A stretch of DNA of 38,100 nt, taken from positions 1 through 38,100 of the forward strand of contig CANQVE010000022.1 in NCBI GenBank assembly GCA_947627205.1. The letters run 5' to 3'. The notes under the pieces were generated by a model that did not search any database, was not told the DNA's origin, and saw nothing but the letters and a program-made list of their open reading frames with translations. The position numbers were made by a program, and so were the translations under genes. The DNA comes from an uncultured Clostridia bacterium (lineage in GTDB: Bacteria > Bacillota > Clostridia > Oscillospirales > Ruminococcaceae). Of the stretch, positions 1-7,785 are shown one piece after another (within the stretch, counting starts at the first letter, position 1; every line of letters begins with the position of its first letter).

Positions 1-11
1 TGGTTATTAAC

Positions 12-40
12 ATTATAACATATTTGAGGTAGTTTGTCTT
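12..40 (-). promoter_or_regulatory. Probable promoter reading out of the window's left edge
   Basis: On the minus strand a TATAAT box (12-17) lies 17 bp downstream of AAGACA (35-40). The -10 context resembles that of the island promoters further right, so another module probably starts just beyond the left edge. The -35 is imperfect. Confidence 0.45.
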
Positions 41-220
41 CTCTTTTTGTAACATATCTATTGTATCATAACATTTTAGTAATTTTACAATAAAATTTCG
101 GGGTGCAAGATGACTGCTTTTTTGTACAATTTCACAACCATCTAAAACTATACAAATCTTCAATCAAAACCGATTTCGTTTTTGTACAACATCACAAGAG
201 ATTGATATGAAAATGTTCTG
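41..220. other. Non-coding gap with a duplicated 19-bp motif
   Basis: No convincing gene is present here. The motif TTTTTGTACAA-nn-TCACAA occurs twice, at about 118-137 and 179-198, roughly 60 bp apart in the same orientation. On the minus strand both copies lie upstream of the left-edge promoter, so they could be regulator binding sites. That role is inference. Confidence 0.4.
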
Positions 221-967
221 CTATATGCTGTCTTTATACAAGGTCACTTTGAAACAGCCATTTTCAACCGAAAATATATCACTGTCAAAGCCCGCATTCT
301 TCATGGCGTTTAATATGATCGGAACTCCCGTGTGCCTTATTTTTAAAAGCCCGCGATTCTCAAACGCCCTTATGATATGCGGGTTTTTGTCGTTGAATTC
401 CAATGCGCAATAATCAATGTCTTCCGCGATTTTGATGTCGCCTATATCCCCGCAGGGGTTTATAAGCTCCATTCTGTCGGGGTAGATATATAACATCGTC
501 GCCCCGCCCGAATTATAATCTCTGTGCACTATTGCATTTATCAGCGCTTCTCTTACGACTGTGGAAAGATGGTCGGAAGCGCTGTTGTCGACACAGACAA
601 AATTCTGAAAGATATAAGTTTCGGCAGACTTGTAAATGTCAAATAAATTCCCCTCAAATCTCCGCGAATCAAGAAATCTTGTCGGCTTATCTAACGTTTC
701 TTCAATGGTTTTCGCCAGCACTACGCAAGCTTTTATGCAGGAGTTTATATACCTCTGCTGGGGATAATCATTAAACAGCAAATAACCCGCAAGCGTCGGA
801 ATGCCGTTTTTGGTAAAGTTAAGTTTTTCGCATAACTCCTCGTCCGAAAGCGCGCTTAATTTTTGATTTGCTTTTCTGAAGAGCGCCAGCTGTATGGAAA
901 GGTCGGGGGTTTTGATATCCGAAAAAGTTGCTTCGGGTACGACCGCAATATCCGAATAGTTCTGCAT
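221..967 (-). CDS. HATPase_c_4 (RecG-like/Schlafen-associated) ATP-binding protein, lacking the N-terminal domain
   Basis: The central and C-terminal parts match the 'divergent AAA-4/AlbA_2-associated' transcriptional-regulator family. Seen are LSDEELCEKLNFTKNGIPT and GYLLF near residues 40-65, then the GHKL-type segment with VREALINAIVHRDY at about 138-151 and the glycine-rich FENRGLLKIRHTGVP at about 203-217. Full-length family members start with an AlbA_2 (Schlafen) nucleic-acid-binding domain of about 120 residues. That domain is absent here, so this is a truncated or specialised variant. An AGGAGG site just upstream supports the ATG at 967. It is the last gene of the leftmost run, after two DUF4869 genes and a short ATPase. 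A regulatory role is inferred only from the family. Confidence 0.7.
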   Translation of the reverse strand: MQNYSDIAVVPEATFSDIKTPDLSIQLALFRKANQKLSALSDEELCEKLNFTKNGIPTLAGYLLFNDYPQQRYINSCIKACVVLAKTIEETLDKPTRFLDSRRFEGNLFDIYKSAETYIFQNFVCVDNSASDHLSTVVREALINAIVHRDYNSGGATMLYIYPDRMELINPCGDIGDIKIAEDIDYCALEFNDKNPHIIRAFENRGLLKIRHTGVPIILNAMKNAGFDSDIFSVENGCFKVTLYKDSI

Positions 968-1003
968 AATGCCTCCTGTTTAAGCTCGGAAAAATTTTTC
1001 CGC

Positions 1004-1441
1004 TCAGAGATACTCTACAGCCTCGAAAACATACTCTGCGAAAGAGTAAACCATTTTATTGCTGTTCAAAATCAACGCGGAGAAGTCGGGAATATCTTTA
1101 AAGATTTTCAGATACGACAATGTAACTGTCAGATCCTTTTTCTTTGCGATTTCTACTAAAATCCGCGCACAGTTGTCGCCCATAATATCCGCGTCGATTA
1201 CATTATCCGTCTCATATGCAAGAATGCAATTTTTACACCCCTGTGAAAGCATTGTGCAATTTACGGGACCGAATGTCGGATTTGTCATCTGATAAGCTGA
1301 CACAACGTCAGTATCGTCAGCTATCTTGCATATCCATTTAACAAAAGGGTCTTCGAACCACTCCGCCAAAAAGATGTTTTTAAACAAAATCGCAGGGTGG
1401 CTGACCGCTTCGTCCAGATGACCAAAATATATTTTCAGCAT
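1004..1441 (-). CDS. DUF4869 family protein (copy A2)
   Basis: This 145-residue protein begins MLKIYFGHLDEAVSHP and contains EWFEDPFVKWICKI, the GPVNC segment, and MGDNCARILVEIA, all characteristic of DUF4869. Function is unknown. It is nearly identical in much of its length to the DUF4869 protein at 9168-9605, closer than to its immediate neighbour at 1896-2360. That suggests it came from the other module by duplication or recombination. It lies downstream of a truncated ATPase instead of upstream of a full-length one, so it appears to be an orphan. It has no terminal T-x-[IV]-F motif. Confidence 0.8.
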   Translation of the reverse strand: MLKIYFGHLDEAVSHPAILFKNIFLAEWFEDPFVKWICKIADDTDVVSAYQMTNPTFGPVNCTMLSQGCKNCILAYETDNVIDADIMGDNCARILVEIAKKKDLTVTLSYLKIFKDIPDFSALILNSNKMVYSFAEYVFEAVEYL

Positions 1442-1459
1442 TGATTTCTCCTATATTTA

Positions 1460-1912
1460 TTATTGTTCTATGCCGTCGGGAAAAGGCACGTTTATTATCT
1501 GCCCGAGAGTATTGTCTTTTACCAGTTTATAAACATTCCCGTCCAAATTCCCGCACAAGACCGACCTGTTTATTATCACATAATAGTTTGAAGTATCTTT
1601 TATTGCACTGGAAAATTGTTCTGACGCCGTAAAAGAACAGTTGTCGTCGATAAAGACCAGGCTGTCTTTTATGTCCGCCAGAACCGCTCGCCATGCCGAA
1701 ATATTCGGCAAAACCCTTATGGGGAAATTCGCCTTTATTTCTACCGCCGACTTTGAATGACCGAGCTCGTCCGCTTCTTTCATAGCTATCAAATAGCATA
1801 AAAAGGATTTTCCTGTACCGCTGTCGCCCGAAAGGACTGAAATAAAACTGTCGAATTCAAGGCTGTAGCTTATGTTTCCATAGGACACCTTCAGGCTAAC
1901 TTTGCCGTTCAT
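1460..1912 (-). CDS. P-loop ATPase, C-terminally truncated (module A)
   Basis: Residues 29-36 are a Walker A motif (GDSGTGKS) and 85-91 a Walker B-like VFIDDNC. A following segment with TSNYYVI resembles a sensor region. The protein matches the first ~140 residues of the ATPases at 4627-5625 and 8122-9171, which are 332 and 349 residues long, but it stops at 150. It lacks their second half with the IEDTGSG-like and ADGAAFG motifs, and also their terminal T-x-[VL]-F motif. The start overlaps the upstream DUF4869 gene by 17 bp, implying translational coupling. Loss of the C-terminal half probably accompanied arrival of the extra DUF4869 gene just downstream. It is probably non-functional or altered. 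Confidence 0.75.
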   Translation of the reverse strand: MNGKVSLKVSYGNISYSLEFDSFISVLSGDSGTGKSFLCYLIAMKEADELGHSKSAVEIKANFPIRVLPNISAWRAVLADIKDSLVFIDDNCSFTASEQFSSAIKDTSNYYVIINRSVLCGNLDGNVYKLVKDNTLGQIINVPFPDGIEQ

Positions 1913-2360
1913 ACTGCCTCCTGTATTCGTCCAGAAGCTTTATCATTTCATTGATATAATCAAGATAAGTTGTAGTGGTTTTGTTGTTATTCAAAAACAA
2001 GGCTTTAAAGTCCTTGCCGAATTTCAGAATATGCTCCAGAACAATTGTCAGATCTTTCTGCCCGGAAATTTCCAGCAGCAGCGAGCCGCAGTTATCCCCC
2101 ATACAAGTGGCGTATATGATCTCATCTGTTTTGTATGCAAGAATAAGGTTCTTTGCGCCTGTTGAAAGCAGCTTGCAGTTTACCGGTCCCCAAAGAGGAT
2201 TATACATCTGATATGCGCCCGAAACTTCGGTGTCGTCTATTTCCTTGCATATTCTTCTGACAAAAGGATCTTCGAACCATTCCGTTCTGAATACCCCGTC
2301 GAAATAATTAGAGGGGTTGCGTATCTGTCCCTCAAGCGCGCCTACATGGATCTTTAGCAT
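1896..2360 (-). CDS. DUF4869 family protein (copy A1)
   Basis: A 154-residue DUF4869 protein starting MLKIHVGALEGQIRNP, with EWFEDPFVRRICKEIDDTE, GPVNCKLL, and MGDNCGSLLLEI. It is the usual first gene of the DUF4869/ATPase pair and overlaps the ATPase gene by 17 bp. The N-terminus closely matches the stub at 12934-13038. Biochemical function is not known for the family. The constant pairing with a P-loop ATPase suggests a two-component module, possibly antitoxin/toxin or sensor/effector, which is inference. Confidence 0.8.
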   Translation of the reverse strand: MLKIHVGALEGQIRNPSNYFDGVFRTEWFEDPFVRRICKEIDDTEVSGAYQMYNPLWGPVNCKLLSTGAKNLILAYKTDEIIYATCMGDNCGSLLLEISGQKDLTIVLEHILKFGKDFKALFLNNNKTTTTYLDYINEMIKLLDEYRRQYERQS

Positions 2361-2366
2361 AGCCTA

Positions 2367-2594
2367 TCAGCCTCTCAGATATTGCCTATTGTAATAATAA
2401 TGCAGAACTTCGTCCGCCTGCTCGTCTGTCATTCCGTTTTCCCCGCCCGTACACCAGCGGACGCTCTGTTTAAAACAATCAAGGTAAATGTCTACATCAA
2501 TTGAATCTGACAGAACGGCTTTTTCCAGCTCCGTTATTGCGTTTTCGACTTCCTCGGGAACGGGAAAATCGAATTTCTTTCTGTTAAAGGTCAT
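2367..2594 (-). CDS. Small acidic protein of unknown function
   Basis: A 75-residue protein. The ATG at 2594 is chosen because AGGAGGA precedes it at good spacing. A longer reading back to 2714 has no ribosome-binding site. It is acidic and probably helical, with FPVPEEVENAITELEKAV and MTDEQADEVLHYYYNRQYL. I do not recognise a family. It ends 6 bp before the DUF4869 A1 start, so it is probably co-transcribed with module A. Confidence 0.6.
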   Translation of the reverse strand: MTFNRKKFDFPVPEEVENAITELEKAVLSDSIDVDIYLDCFKQSVRWCTGGENGMTDEQADEVLHYYYNRQYLRG

Positions 2595-2738
2595 TGTTTT
2601 TCCTCCTTTGAGATAACTGTTTTTCATTATGTTTTCTTTGCGATTACAAATCAATTCAGTCCTGTCTGCGGCGTCGAAAACAAACATCATTCTTTCATTA
2701 AAAGTTATTGACAATCATTTGCCCGTTCGGTCTGAAAG

Positions 2739-2903
2739 CTACCAAATTCTTCCGTATTTATCCGTTAAGTTTGTAACATCAAAAATATACTTATAATACG
2801 GAATACGTTCTATTCCGTTTTCATTTGAAGTGATATCCCTTGTGAGCAGAATTTTTTTATATCTTTCGGGAAGCATATCAAGTTTTTCGGCTCCGCTGTC
2901 CGA
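2739..2903 (-). pseudogene. C-terminal remnant of the AAA ATPase
   Basis: Minus-strand translation gives about 54 residues, from SDSGAEKLDMLPERYKK to the end, closely matching the last ~53 residues of the intact paralogue at 16343-17695 (for example ENGIERIPYYKYI). It lies just after the stop of the 2919-3953 gene, so the original gene was longer and lost an internal segment. No separate start signal is seen. Confidence 0.8.
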
Positions 2904-2918
2904 TGAATATATTGTTCT

Positions 2919-3953
2919 TCATTTTTTATCCTTTGCCTCTCTTAAATCAGCCATATTCTCAATGTTTTCAAGCATATCAACATAGAACATAGGATATTTA
3001 ATTCTTATATTAAAGTTATCGAAAATTTTGCGTTCGGGCACGTCCCGCAAATCGTTTAGCAGATCGCGAACAATGTTCGGCTTTGTGTCAAATGAAGAAG
3101 AAACATTTGTTACTGTGATAAGTCCGCAGTTGATTAGAAACTGCAACGCCTGTTTCAGCTCATAAGCGTCCATTTTTTGATAATTTCTGTATCTTTCGGA
3201 TAAATACGTTTCCTGCAAACGGCTTGACTTTAAAAAAGAGCTTTCTCTATTTTGTGATGACACAAATGAAGCATAGAGAACATCTAACAGTTTATCTGCG
3301 TCCAGCATTTCACAATCGTTATTTACGATCAATTCTACGGACTTTAAATTCGACACGATCGTATTTTCAAGACAGCCTTGCAAATAGTCCCTTGTTCCTT
3401 TAAAATCAGAATAAAACTCTCTTGTACCGCGAATAAACTGTTCATACGTTGTTTCCGACACTTCGGTCATTCCCTTAAAAGCAAGCCATTCGCGGTAGCT
3501 AAGAAAATCCATTCTGATAAAGAGCGCATCTCCAGCAAACGCACGGCGCCCCCAGCACTCCAACGCCCTTGACGGGCTTCCTGTAAACACTACCTTTGTA
3601 TTTGTGTTATAAAACGATGAAAATGCGTCCTGAATGTCCATTATTGCACAGTCGGGTTGATTTAAATATGTTGTTTCATCAATCAGAAACAATTTCTTTT
3701 CGTTATTTTCAATAGCCTTTTTGACATCACATATAAACAAACTCTTGTCTAAATTCGAGGTCAGATCCATTTGTGCATCAACACATATAACTTCTTCAAA
3801 ATCATTTTTTGATGAAAACGTGTCCTGCAGTTGCTTTAAGCAAACAGTTTTTCCGCAGCGTCTCGGTCCGAGCAAAAATGTAACGCTGTTTTCAGAGACC
3901 GCTTTTTCTGCGTCATAATAAAAACTTCTTTTAAACGAATATTTATTTTTCAT
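2919..3953 (-). CDS. AAA-family ATPase (DUF4143-like), internally deleted copy
   Basis: Residues 29-36 are GPRRCGKT (Walker A) and 88-93 LFLIDE (Walker B). The fold resembles AAA_14/DUF4143-type ATPases found in many Clostridia. The intact paralogue at 16343-17695 has 450 residues, while this protein ends at 344 after YPMFYVDML. The middle of the C-terminal nuclease-like domain, including the EIDYV-type motif, is missing, and a C-terminal remnant follows out of frame or after the stop. The ATPase domain could still be made. As in the paralogue, a 'YYPELKDEL' gene lies directly upstream (4004-4189), so the pair was duplicated as a unit. It is probably a decaying copy. Confidence 0.75.
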   Translation of the reverse strand: MKNKYSFKRSFYYDAEKAVSENSVTFLLGPRRCGKTVCLKQLQDTFSSKNDFEEVICVDAQMDLTSNLDKSLFICDVKKAIENNEKKLFLIDETTYLNQPDCAIMDIQDAFSSFYNTNTKVVFTGSPSRALECWGRRAFAGDALFIRMDFLSYREWLAFKGMTEVSETTYEQFIRGTREFYSDFKGTRDYLQGCLENTIVSNLKSVELIVNNDCEMLDADKLLDVLYASFVSSQNRESSFLKSSRLQETYLSERYRNYQKMDAYELKQALQFLINCGLITVTNVSSSFDTKPNIVRDLLNDLRDVPERKIFDNFNIRIKYPMFYVDMLENIENMADLREAKDKK

Positions 3954-4003
3954 GACGCCATCACCCTATGCTCCAATGCCCGACCGGCAAGAATGCCTTC
4001 GTT

Positions 4004-4189
4004 TTATTTCAGCTCGTCATTCAATTCATCTTTTAACTCGGGATAATACTTTAGTAGATCCTCTATAGAAATTCCTGCTATATGAAGAGCTTCTGCTAAA
4101 TTATGATGCTCTTTGTAGTACCTGTATGCTACTTCTGCCTTACCTTCAATTTTGGCTTCTGCTGCTATGAATTCACCATAATCAAACAT
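4004..4189 (-). CDS. Short helical 'YYPELKDEL' protein (copy 1)
   Basis: A 61-residue protein ending ISIEDLLKYYPELKDELNDELK, preceded by AEVAYRYYKEHHNLAEAL. It is nearly the same as the 57-residue protein at 21027-21200 and equals one repeat unit of the 209-residue protein at 20368-20997. It resembles the helical tails of Rpn/PD-(D/E)XK nuclease-family proteins, but no nuclease domain is present. A strong RBS (GGAGG) and a perfect sigma-A promoter (4286-4314) precede it. It sits directly upstream of the AAA ATPase gene, and the same order recurs at 17.7 kb. Confidence 0.6.
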   Translation of the reverse strand: MFDYGEFIAAEAKIEGKAEVAYRYYKEHHNLAEALHIAGISIEDLLKYYPELKDELNDELK

Positions 4190-4285
4190 ATTGGAAACCT
4201 CCTTTATAAAACAGATATGACAAGTGCATTATCTTCTGCTGACTTTTTAAAATATATTATATTGTAGAAAATGTTTATTTAGTAT

Positions 4286-4314
4286 ATTATACAGCAGAAA
4301 CAGATATTTGTCAA
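4286..4314 (-). promoter_or_regulatory. Consensus sigma-A promoter for the 4004-4189 gene
   Basis: On the minus strand TTGACA (4309-4314), a 17-bp spacer and TATAAT (4286-4291) make a perfect consensus promoter. It reads into the short helical gene and on toward the AAA ATPase and module A. Confidence 0.85.
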
Positions 4315-4344
4315 GAACAAATTTTAAAGTAATGATAATGCAAA

Positions 4345-4584
4345 CAGTCTGTATATAAAGCCTAATCAGAGTTGTATGGTTACTCACCAAAGGCAGACAA
4401 TGAGTACACTGCCAACAGGGGCTGCGGGGACTCAGACCCCGCAAGGCAGGGCGCGGGCGCGCCGGCGCCCCGCATTCTCCCCCTTCCCCTTCGGGGAAGG
4501 GGGTCAGGGGGATAGGGCGAGAGCGTGTAATTTAGAAAAACAACGTTTGAAAATAATCACAAATAGGTTTTTATACAAGCTGAG
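4345..4584 (+). repeat. GC-rich palindromic element, copy 1
   Basis: This 240-bp non-coding element runs from CTGTATATAAAGCC to TTTTTATACAAGCTGAG. Its GC-rich core contains self-complementary blocks, such as CCCCTTCCCC/GGGGAAGGGG and GCGGGG/CCCCGC. An inverted copy lies at 13138-13370 and a looser relative at about 25750-25870. No ORF in it is credible. It resembles a non-autonomous mobile or REP-type repeat. Confidence 0.8.
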
Positions 4585-4604
4585 CTGCTAGAAAACTAGC
4601 AGCT
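4583..4604. terminator. Hairpin after the module B ATPase
   Basis: AGCTGCTAG and CTAGCAGCT form a perfect 9-bp stem with an AAAA loop, 22 bp beyond the stop of the gene at 4627. It is probably a transcription terminator, although no strong T-run follows. The GC-rich element abuts it. Confidence 0.6.
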
Positions 4605-4626
4605 TATTACTATACAATCATCAATA

Positions 4627-5625
4627 TTATGAGTTACCAAAAACATTGGTGTTTTCTGTTGTATCCAATCTTAATTTACAGTATTTATATAGTGCATCCT
4701 TTACTTTACTAATTGCAGAATCTGTTAAATAACCCGGTGCAAGTTTGCTTGTTGTATACTGAAAACCATGTAAATCTTTAGAAATATCTATAAGTAAACT
4801 TGTAAAATACTGCTCCCAACTTGCAAATGTTTCAGAATAAATATATAACTCAGGTGACTCAAGAATTTTTGATAATTTTTTATCATTTATAATACCCGAT
4901 ATAAGCAAAAGCCATTCAAAAGACTCCGGAAAACATGCAAATATAGATTGATTAGTCTTAAAGATATACATCTGTAAATCAGAAATATAAGCCCCAAAAG
5001 CTGCGCCATCTGCAATTACTGCTACATTTTTATCCTTAATACCCTGCAACGTAGCTAAAATATCAGATGCAGATTCAGCTGACACTGTTTCCATTATTTT
5101 ACTAAAGAAATCATATCCGCTACCTGTATCCTCTATGATAAGAACCTGTGGCTGTTCTGCGACACACGGCACATGATAAGTATAAGGATATAGTGTATTG
5201 TATACTTGTTTTGTCTGTGGGTATCTCTTATTTTTATTCAATAATGAATATATCTCTGCAACACTATAAGGTAACATGGGAAAATCATATCTTGAAACAA
5301 TCACAAAGTAATTTGTAGAGCGCAGTGCTATTGATGCAAACCTCTCTGTTGACACAAAACTACAGTTTTCATCAAGAAAAATGATGCTATTTTTAGTGTT
5401 TTCAATTCTATGATACCAATCTTCTATAGGTGTTACTGCTAAAACGGGAACATCACATTGTAAATCAACACTTATATCTTGAGGGTTCATAGCACGTTGT
5501 ATATAAGATATAAGCGCTGTTTTTCCTGTTGAGCTATCTCCGCGAATAATAGTAATATTACGGCGTATATGCAGCTTATACTGTATCTTTCCAGAAGACA
5601 CTAAAATATCATGTGCACCGTTCAT
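4627..5625 (-). CDS. P-loop ATPase with Toprim-like C-terminal half (module B)
   Basis: A 332-residue protein. Walker A is GDSSTGKT (29-36), Walker B is IIFLDEN (81-87), and STNYFVIVSR (103-112) follows as a likely sensor. The second half has LIIEDTGSGYDFF (162-174), VIADGAAFG (203-211) and FPESFEWLL (232-240). Their order and spacing recall the E / D / 'xxExxLL' signature of Toprim or DUF4435-type domains in OLD-like ATPases, which is inference. The C-terminus carries the island motif TNVF at 326-329. The gene starts 1 bp after the DUF4869 stop, so the two are tightly coupled. Not recognised as any named defence system. Confidence 0.7.
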   Translation of the reverse strand: MNGAHDILVSSGKIQYKLHIRRNITIIRGDSSTGKTALISYIQRAMNPQDISVDLQCDVPVLAVTPIEDWYHRIENTKNSIIFLDENCSFVSTERFASIALRSTNYFVIVSRYDFPMLPYSVAEIYSLLNKNKRYPQTKQVYNTLYPYTYHVPCVAEQPQVLIIEDTGSGYDFFSKIMETVSAESASDILATLQGIKDKNVAVIADGAAFGAYISDLQMYIFKTNQSIFACFPESFEWLLLISGIINDKKLSKILESPELYIYSETFASWEQYFTSLLIDISKDLHGFQYTTSKLAPGYLTDSAISKVKDALYKYCKLRLDTTENTNVFGNS

Positions 5626-5626
5626 A

Positions 5627-6115
5627 CTACCACCTCAAGTGATCTGTTATATTATCATTCTTACGCATATCTAGTATACCGCCTGCATATTCCTGAATAT
5701 TCGTGGCTGTTAAATCCAGATCTTTAAGATATATTTTAAATGAATCCGCATACTTCCAAAAAGGCAGATTATGCCCCGCATATACACGAATATCCTTTAT
5801 CTCGCCGATTTTTAACAGCCATGGACAGCAGTTATCACCAAATAATCCAGAAGCAAAAATCATTGAAGAAAATTTATTGTCAGATGCAAGCAATACTAGC
5901 GCCTTTGTTCCCGTTGAGAGATCTCTTGGTGGAATCTGCATTTGAATTGATCTGCTAAAAATACACCGTGGCGATTGTATAACAGCATTATCCACATCTT
6001 CAATTATCTCTTTAACAAAAGGAGCTTCAACCCAAGTATCCTCATAATAACTATCAAATAGAGAGTCAATTACAAACAAAATTTGTTCATCTGTCTTACA
6101 TAACAATGTGAGCAT
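5627..6115 (-). CDS. DUF4869 family protein (module B)
   Basis: A 162-residue, more divergent DUF4869 member. It has MLTLLCKTDEQILF at the start, WVEAPFVKEIIEDVDNA, the LSTGTKALVLLA segment and FGDNCCPWLLKIG. It is the first gene of module B, read from a perfect sigma-A promoter (6146-6174) with an AAAGGAG ribosome site. It is followed after 1 bp by the ATPase. Function is unknown. The repeated arrangement with the ATPase in three modules suggests the two act together. Confidence 0.75.
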   Translation of the reverse strand: MLTLLCKTDEQILFVIDSLFDSYYEDTWVEAPFVKEIIEDVDNAVIQSPRCIFSRSIQMQIPPRDLSTGTKALVLLASDNKFSSMIFASGLFGDNCCPWLLKIGEIKDIRVYAGHNLPFWKYADSFKIYLKDLDLTATNIQEYAGGILDMRKNDNITDHLRW

Positions 6116-6145
6116 TATCTCACTCCTTTCGAAGTAGATATTTCT

Positions 6146-6174
6146 ATTATATAAGATATTTTATGATTTGTCAA
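6146..6174 (-). promoter_or_regulatory. Consensus sigma-A promoter of module B
   Basis: Minus-strand TTGACA (6169-6174), a 17-bp spacer and TATAAT (6146-6151), about 30 bp upstream of the DUF4869 start. Confidence 0.85.
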
Positions 6175-6233
6175 GATTATATTGTGTAAGAATTTGTTTT
6201 GCAGTATATAGCTTTTGCTGATTCAATTTATTT

Positions 6234-6634
6234 CTATAAAATCTGTATATCATTTCCGGCGCACATAAATACAATTCCAAATACACAAGCATCAGAATCA
6301 ATCATTGCTTCGCCAGAAACTTGTGCATTACCGGAGATCTTTGCATTGTTAAAGGCTCTTGCATTACCGCAAACTAAAGTATTATCACAAACTATAGCAG
6401 TAGTGAATAAAACTATTTCATCTGTTGTATCAAATGCTGTCTCAAAAAATGTATAAATACTGTTTATTGCAACATCTATCTGCTTTTTAGACTCTGCTAA
6501 AGTCTTACCGGCTTCCGCTAAACCGTCTTGCAATATTGCTCGATAATTTTTAGGATTATCATGAATTTTATCAGCAAAATCATCCAGTTTAGAAAGATCA
6601 TACTTGTATTTGATTGCTTGTTAGTTTTACTCAT
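6234..6634 (-). pseudogene. Frameshifted small protein with hexapeptide-like NAxVSG repeats
   Basis: A good ribosome site (GGAGGTG) precedes ATG 6632-6634, which reads MSKTNKQS and then fails. Adding one A in the A-run at 6609-6611 joins it to a long open frame continuing YKYDLSKLDDFADKI to a stop at 6234. The C-terminal half has CDNTLVCGNARAFNNA and KISGNAQVSG, repeats like left-handed beta-helix 'NAxVxG' units in phage or polymer-forming proteins. Expected intact length is about 133 residues. As read, only an alternative TTG start at 6533 would give a 99-residue product. Either the gene is inactivated or there is a sequencing error in the A-run. Confidence 0.6.
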
Positions 6635-6701
6635 GTAAACACCTCCACATATTATGCACGTAGCTCTAAGCTACAACCAAAATAAGTTAAACAAGCAATC
6701 A

Positions 6702-6735
6702 AAATGCCAACCAAATTTAAACCTGGTTGGCATTT
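6702..6735. terminator. Terminator hairpin
   Basis: AAATGCCAACC pairs perfectly with GGTTGGCATTT (11-bp stem, 12-nt loop), followed on the minus strand by T-rich sequence. It ends the HipA-like module that finishes with the 39-residue ORF. Confidence 0.75.
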
Positions 6736-6800
6736 AATTATTCAATTATAAATAAAAGTATGCCGCTAAATAATGGTTATATCGAATATTCAAACCAATG

Positions 6801-6920
6801 CTAATTTGAATCTTTTGTTAAATGAATATTATAAATCCGAATATAACTTTTAGCGTAATCTACATCTAACCGGCATATAACTTCATCTTTCAATAATACT
6901 TCAACATTTTCAAGAGCCAT
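6801..6920 (-). CDS. 39-residue protein of unknown function
   Basis: This short ORF starts with ATG at 6918-6920 behind a GGAGATAAGT ribosome site and encodes 39 residues, MALENVEVLLKDEVICRLD and on to KDSN. It lies 19 bp after the HipA-like kinase stop and before a strong terminator, so it is the last gene of that operon. I recognise no family. It may be a small regulator of the kinase, which is inference. Confidence 0.5.
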   Translation of the reverse strand: MALENVEVLLKDEVICRLDVDYAKSYIRIYNIHLTKDSN

Positions 6921-6939
6921 ACTTATCTCCATATTATAA

Positions 6940-7785
6940 TTATTTAGAATCAAACACACTTGTTTTATCACTATTCAGTCTCTGTAATACTTTAATAGCT
7001 CTGTCTATCCATTCAGATGGATAATACTTATATAAATCTCCCACATCAACTGCTAAAGAATCCGTTTTTATTTTAGGAAGATATTCATTTAAAGCCTTTA
7101 ATTGCTTACTAAATTTGCTCGCAAAAGGCTTAGCTGAAGATTCAGCCTCCCATATAGCTCGCTGCAACGGCATAGCTAAAGGAAACTCCTGTAAATCAGA
7201 AAGCAGTGATGCCCCATAATCAAATAGCGGTGCAGGTTTGTAATACCCGCTATTATCTACTAGGAAAACAATATTATATATGTGCCTGTCTGTATTTAAT
7301 ATCAAGCTATCAAACCATATCATTTCTGCTAAATAGTGCAAGAGTTCTTCTGTATCAATATAATCCTTAACCAAATCATACACCCACTGTATTCTTTGAA
7401 CAGTAGATGGCTGTTCAAACATTACTTGATATACTTCACTTGAATCTTTAAACTTTCCAATCTGTTGAAGAAGTCTACCGAGCGTTATTTCTGCATCATA
7501 AGTATGTGTAAATGATTCTGAAACGCAAGCAGTACTTACTTCAAATTCATTATATTCAAAAAAACACGGATCATAGATAACTGTATTTATTCCTAACTGT
7601 TGTGCAGCGCGAGATGCAATAACTTCTGCTAAAGAGTTGTATCCCCAAATATCTGTTTTTATCCACAAATGCCCATTTGTATATTTTGGCATTGTTCCTT
7701 TACTCGAAGTTTTTATTTCCAATGTTTTGAAATCCTGTTTGGTATAAACAAGCTGATCAGTCAACTCTGACTTTGATACTATCAT
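6940..7785 (-). CDS. HipA-like kinase (module 1)
   Basis: A 281-residue protein with the HipA C-terminal kinase signature: catalytic loop NTDRHIYN (164-171) with Asp and Asn in place, and metal-binding LFDYG (187-191). The N-terminal HipA partner domain is absent and is encoded by the separate gene upstream (7757-8104), whose end overlaps this start by 29 bp. HipA-type kinases phosphorylate Ser/Thr on target proteins and act as growth-arrest toxins, but the target here is unknown. The C-terminus carries the island motif TSVF (275-278). A 39-residue ORF follows. Confidence 0.75.
   Translation of the reverse strand: MIVSKSELTDQLVYTKQDFKTLEIKTSSKGTMPKYTNGHLWIKTDIWGYNSLAEVIASRAAQQLGINTVIYDPCFFEYNEFEVSTACVSESFTHTYDAEITLGRLLQQIGKFKDSSEVYQVMFEQPSTVQRIQWVYDLVKDYIDTEELLHYLAEMIWFDSLILNTDRHIYNIVFLVDNSGYYKPAPLFDYGASLLSDLQEFPLAMPLQRAIWEAESSAKPFASKFSKQLKALNEYLPKIKTDSLAVDVGDLYKYYPSEWIDRAIKVLQRLNSDKTSVFDSK

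Larger units (their letters stand above)
4004..4344 (-). repeat. ~320-bp direct repeat, left copy (DR-L)
   Basis: The segment covering the short gene, its leader and promoter is repeated in the same orientation at about 21027-21350, with most positions identical. The match ends at 4341-4344, exactly where the GC-rich element begins. The two copies bracket about 17 kb of toxin-antitoxin-like genes. Confidence 0.85.

Noticed and set aside
4376-4591. 71-codon plus-strand ORF in the GC-rich element
   Set aside because: It lies in a palindromic repeat, and the reading is not preserved in the inverted copy.
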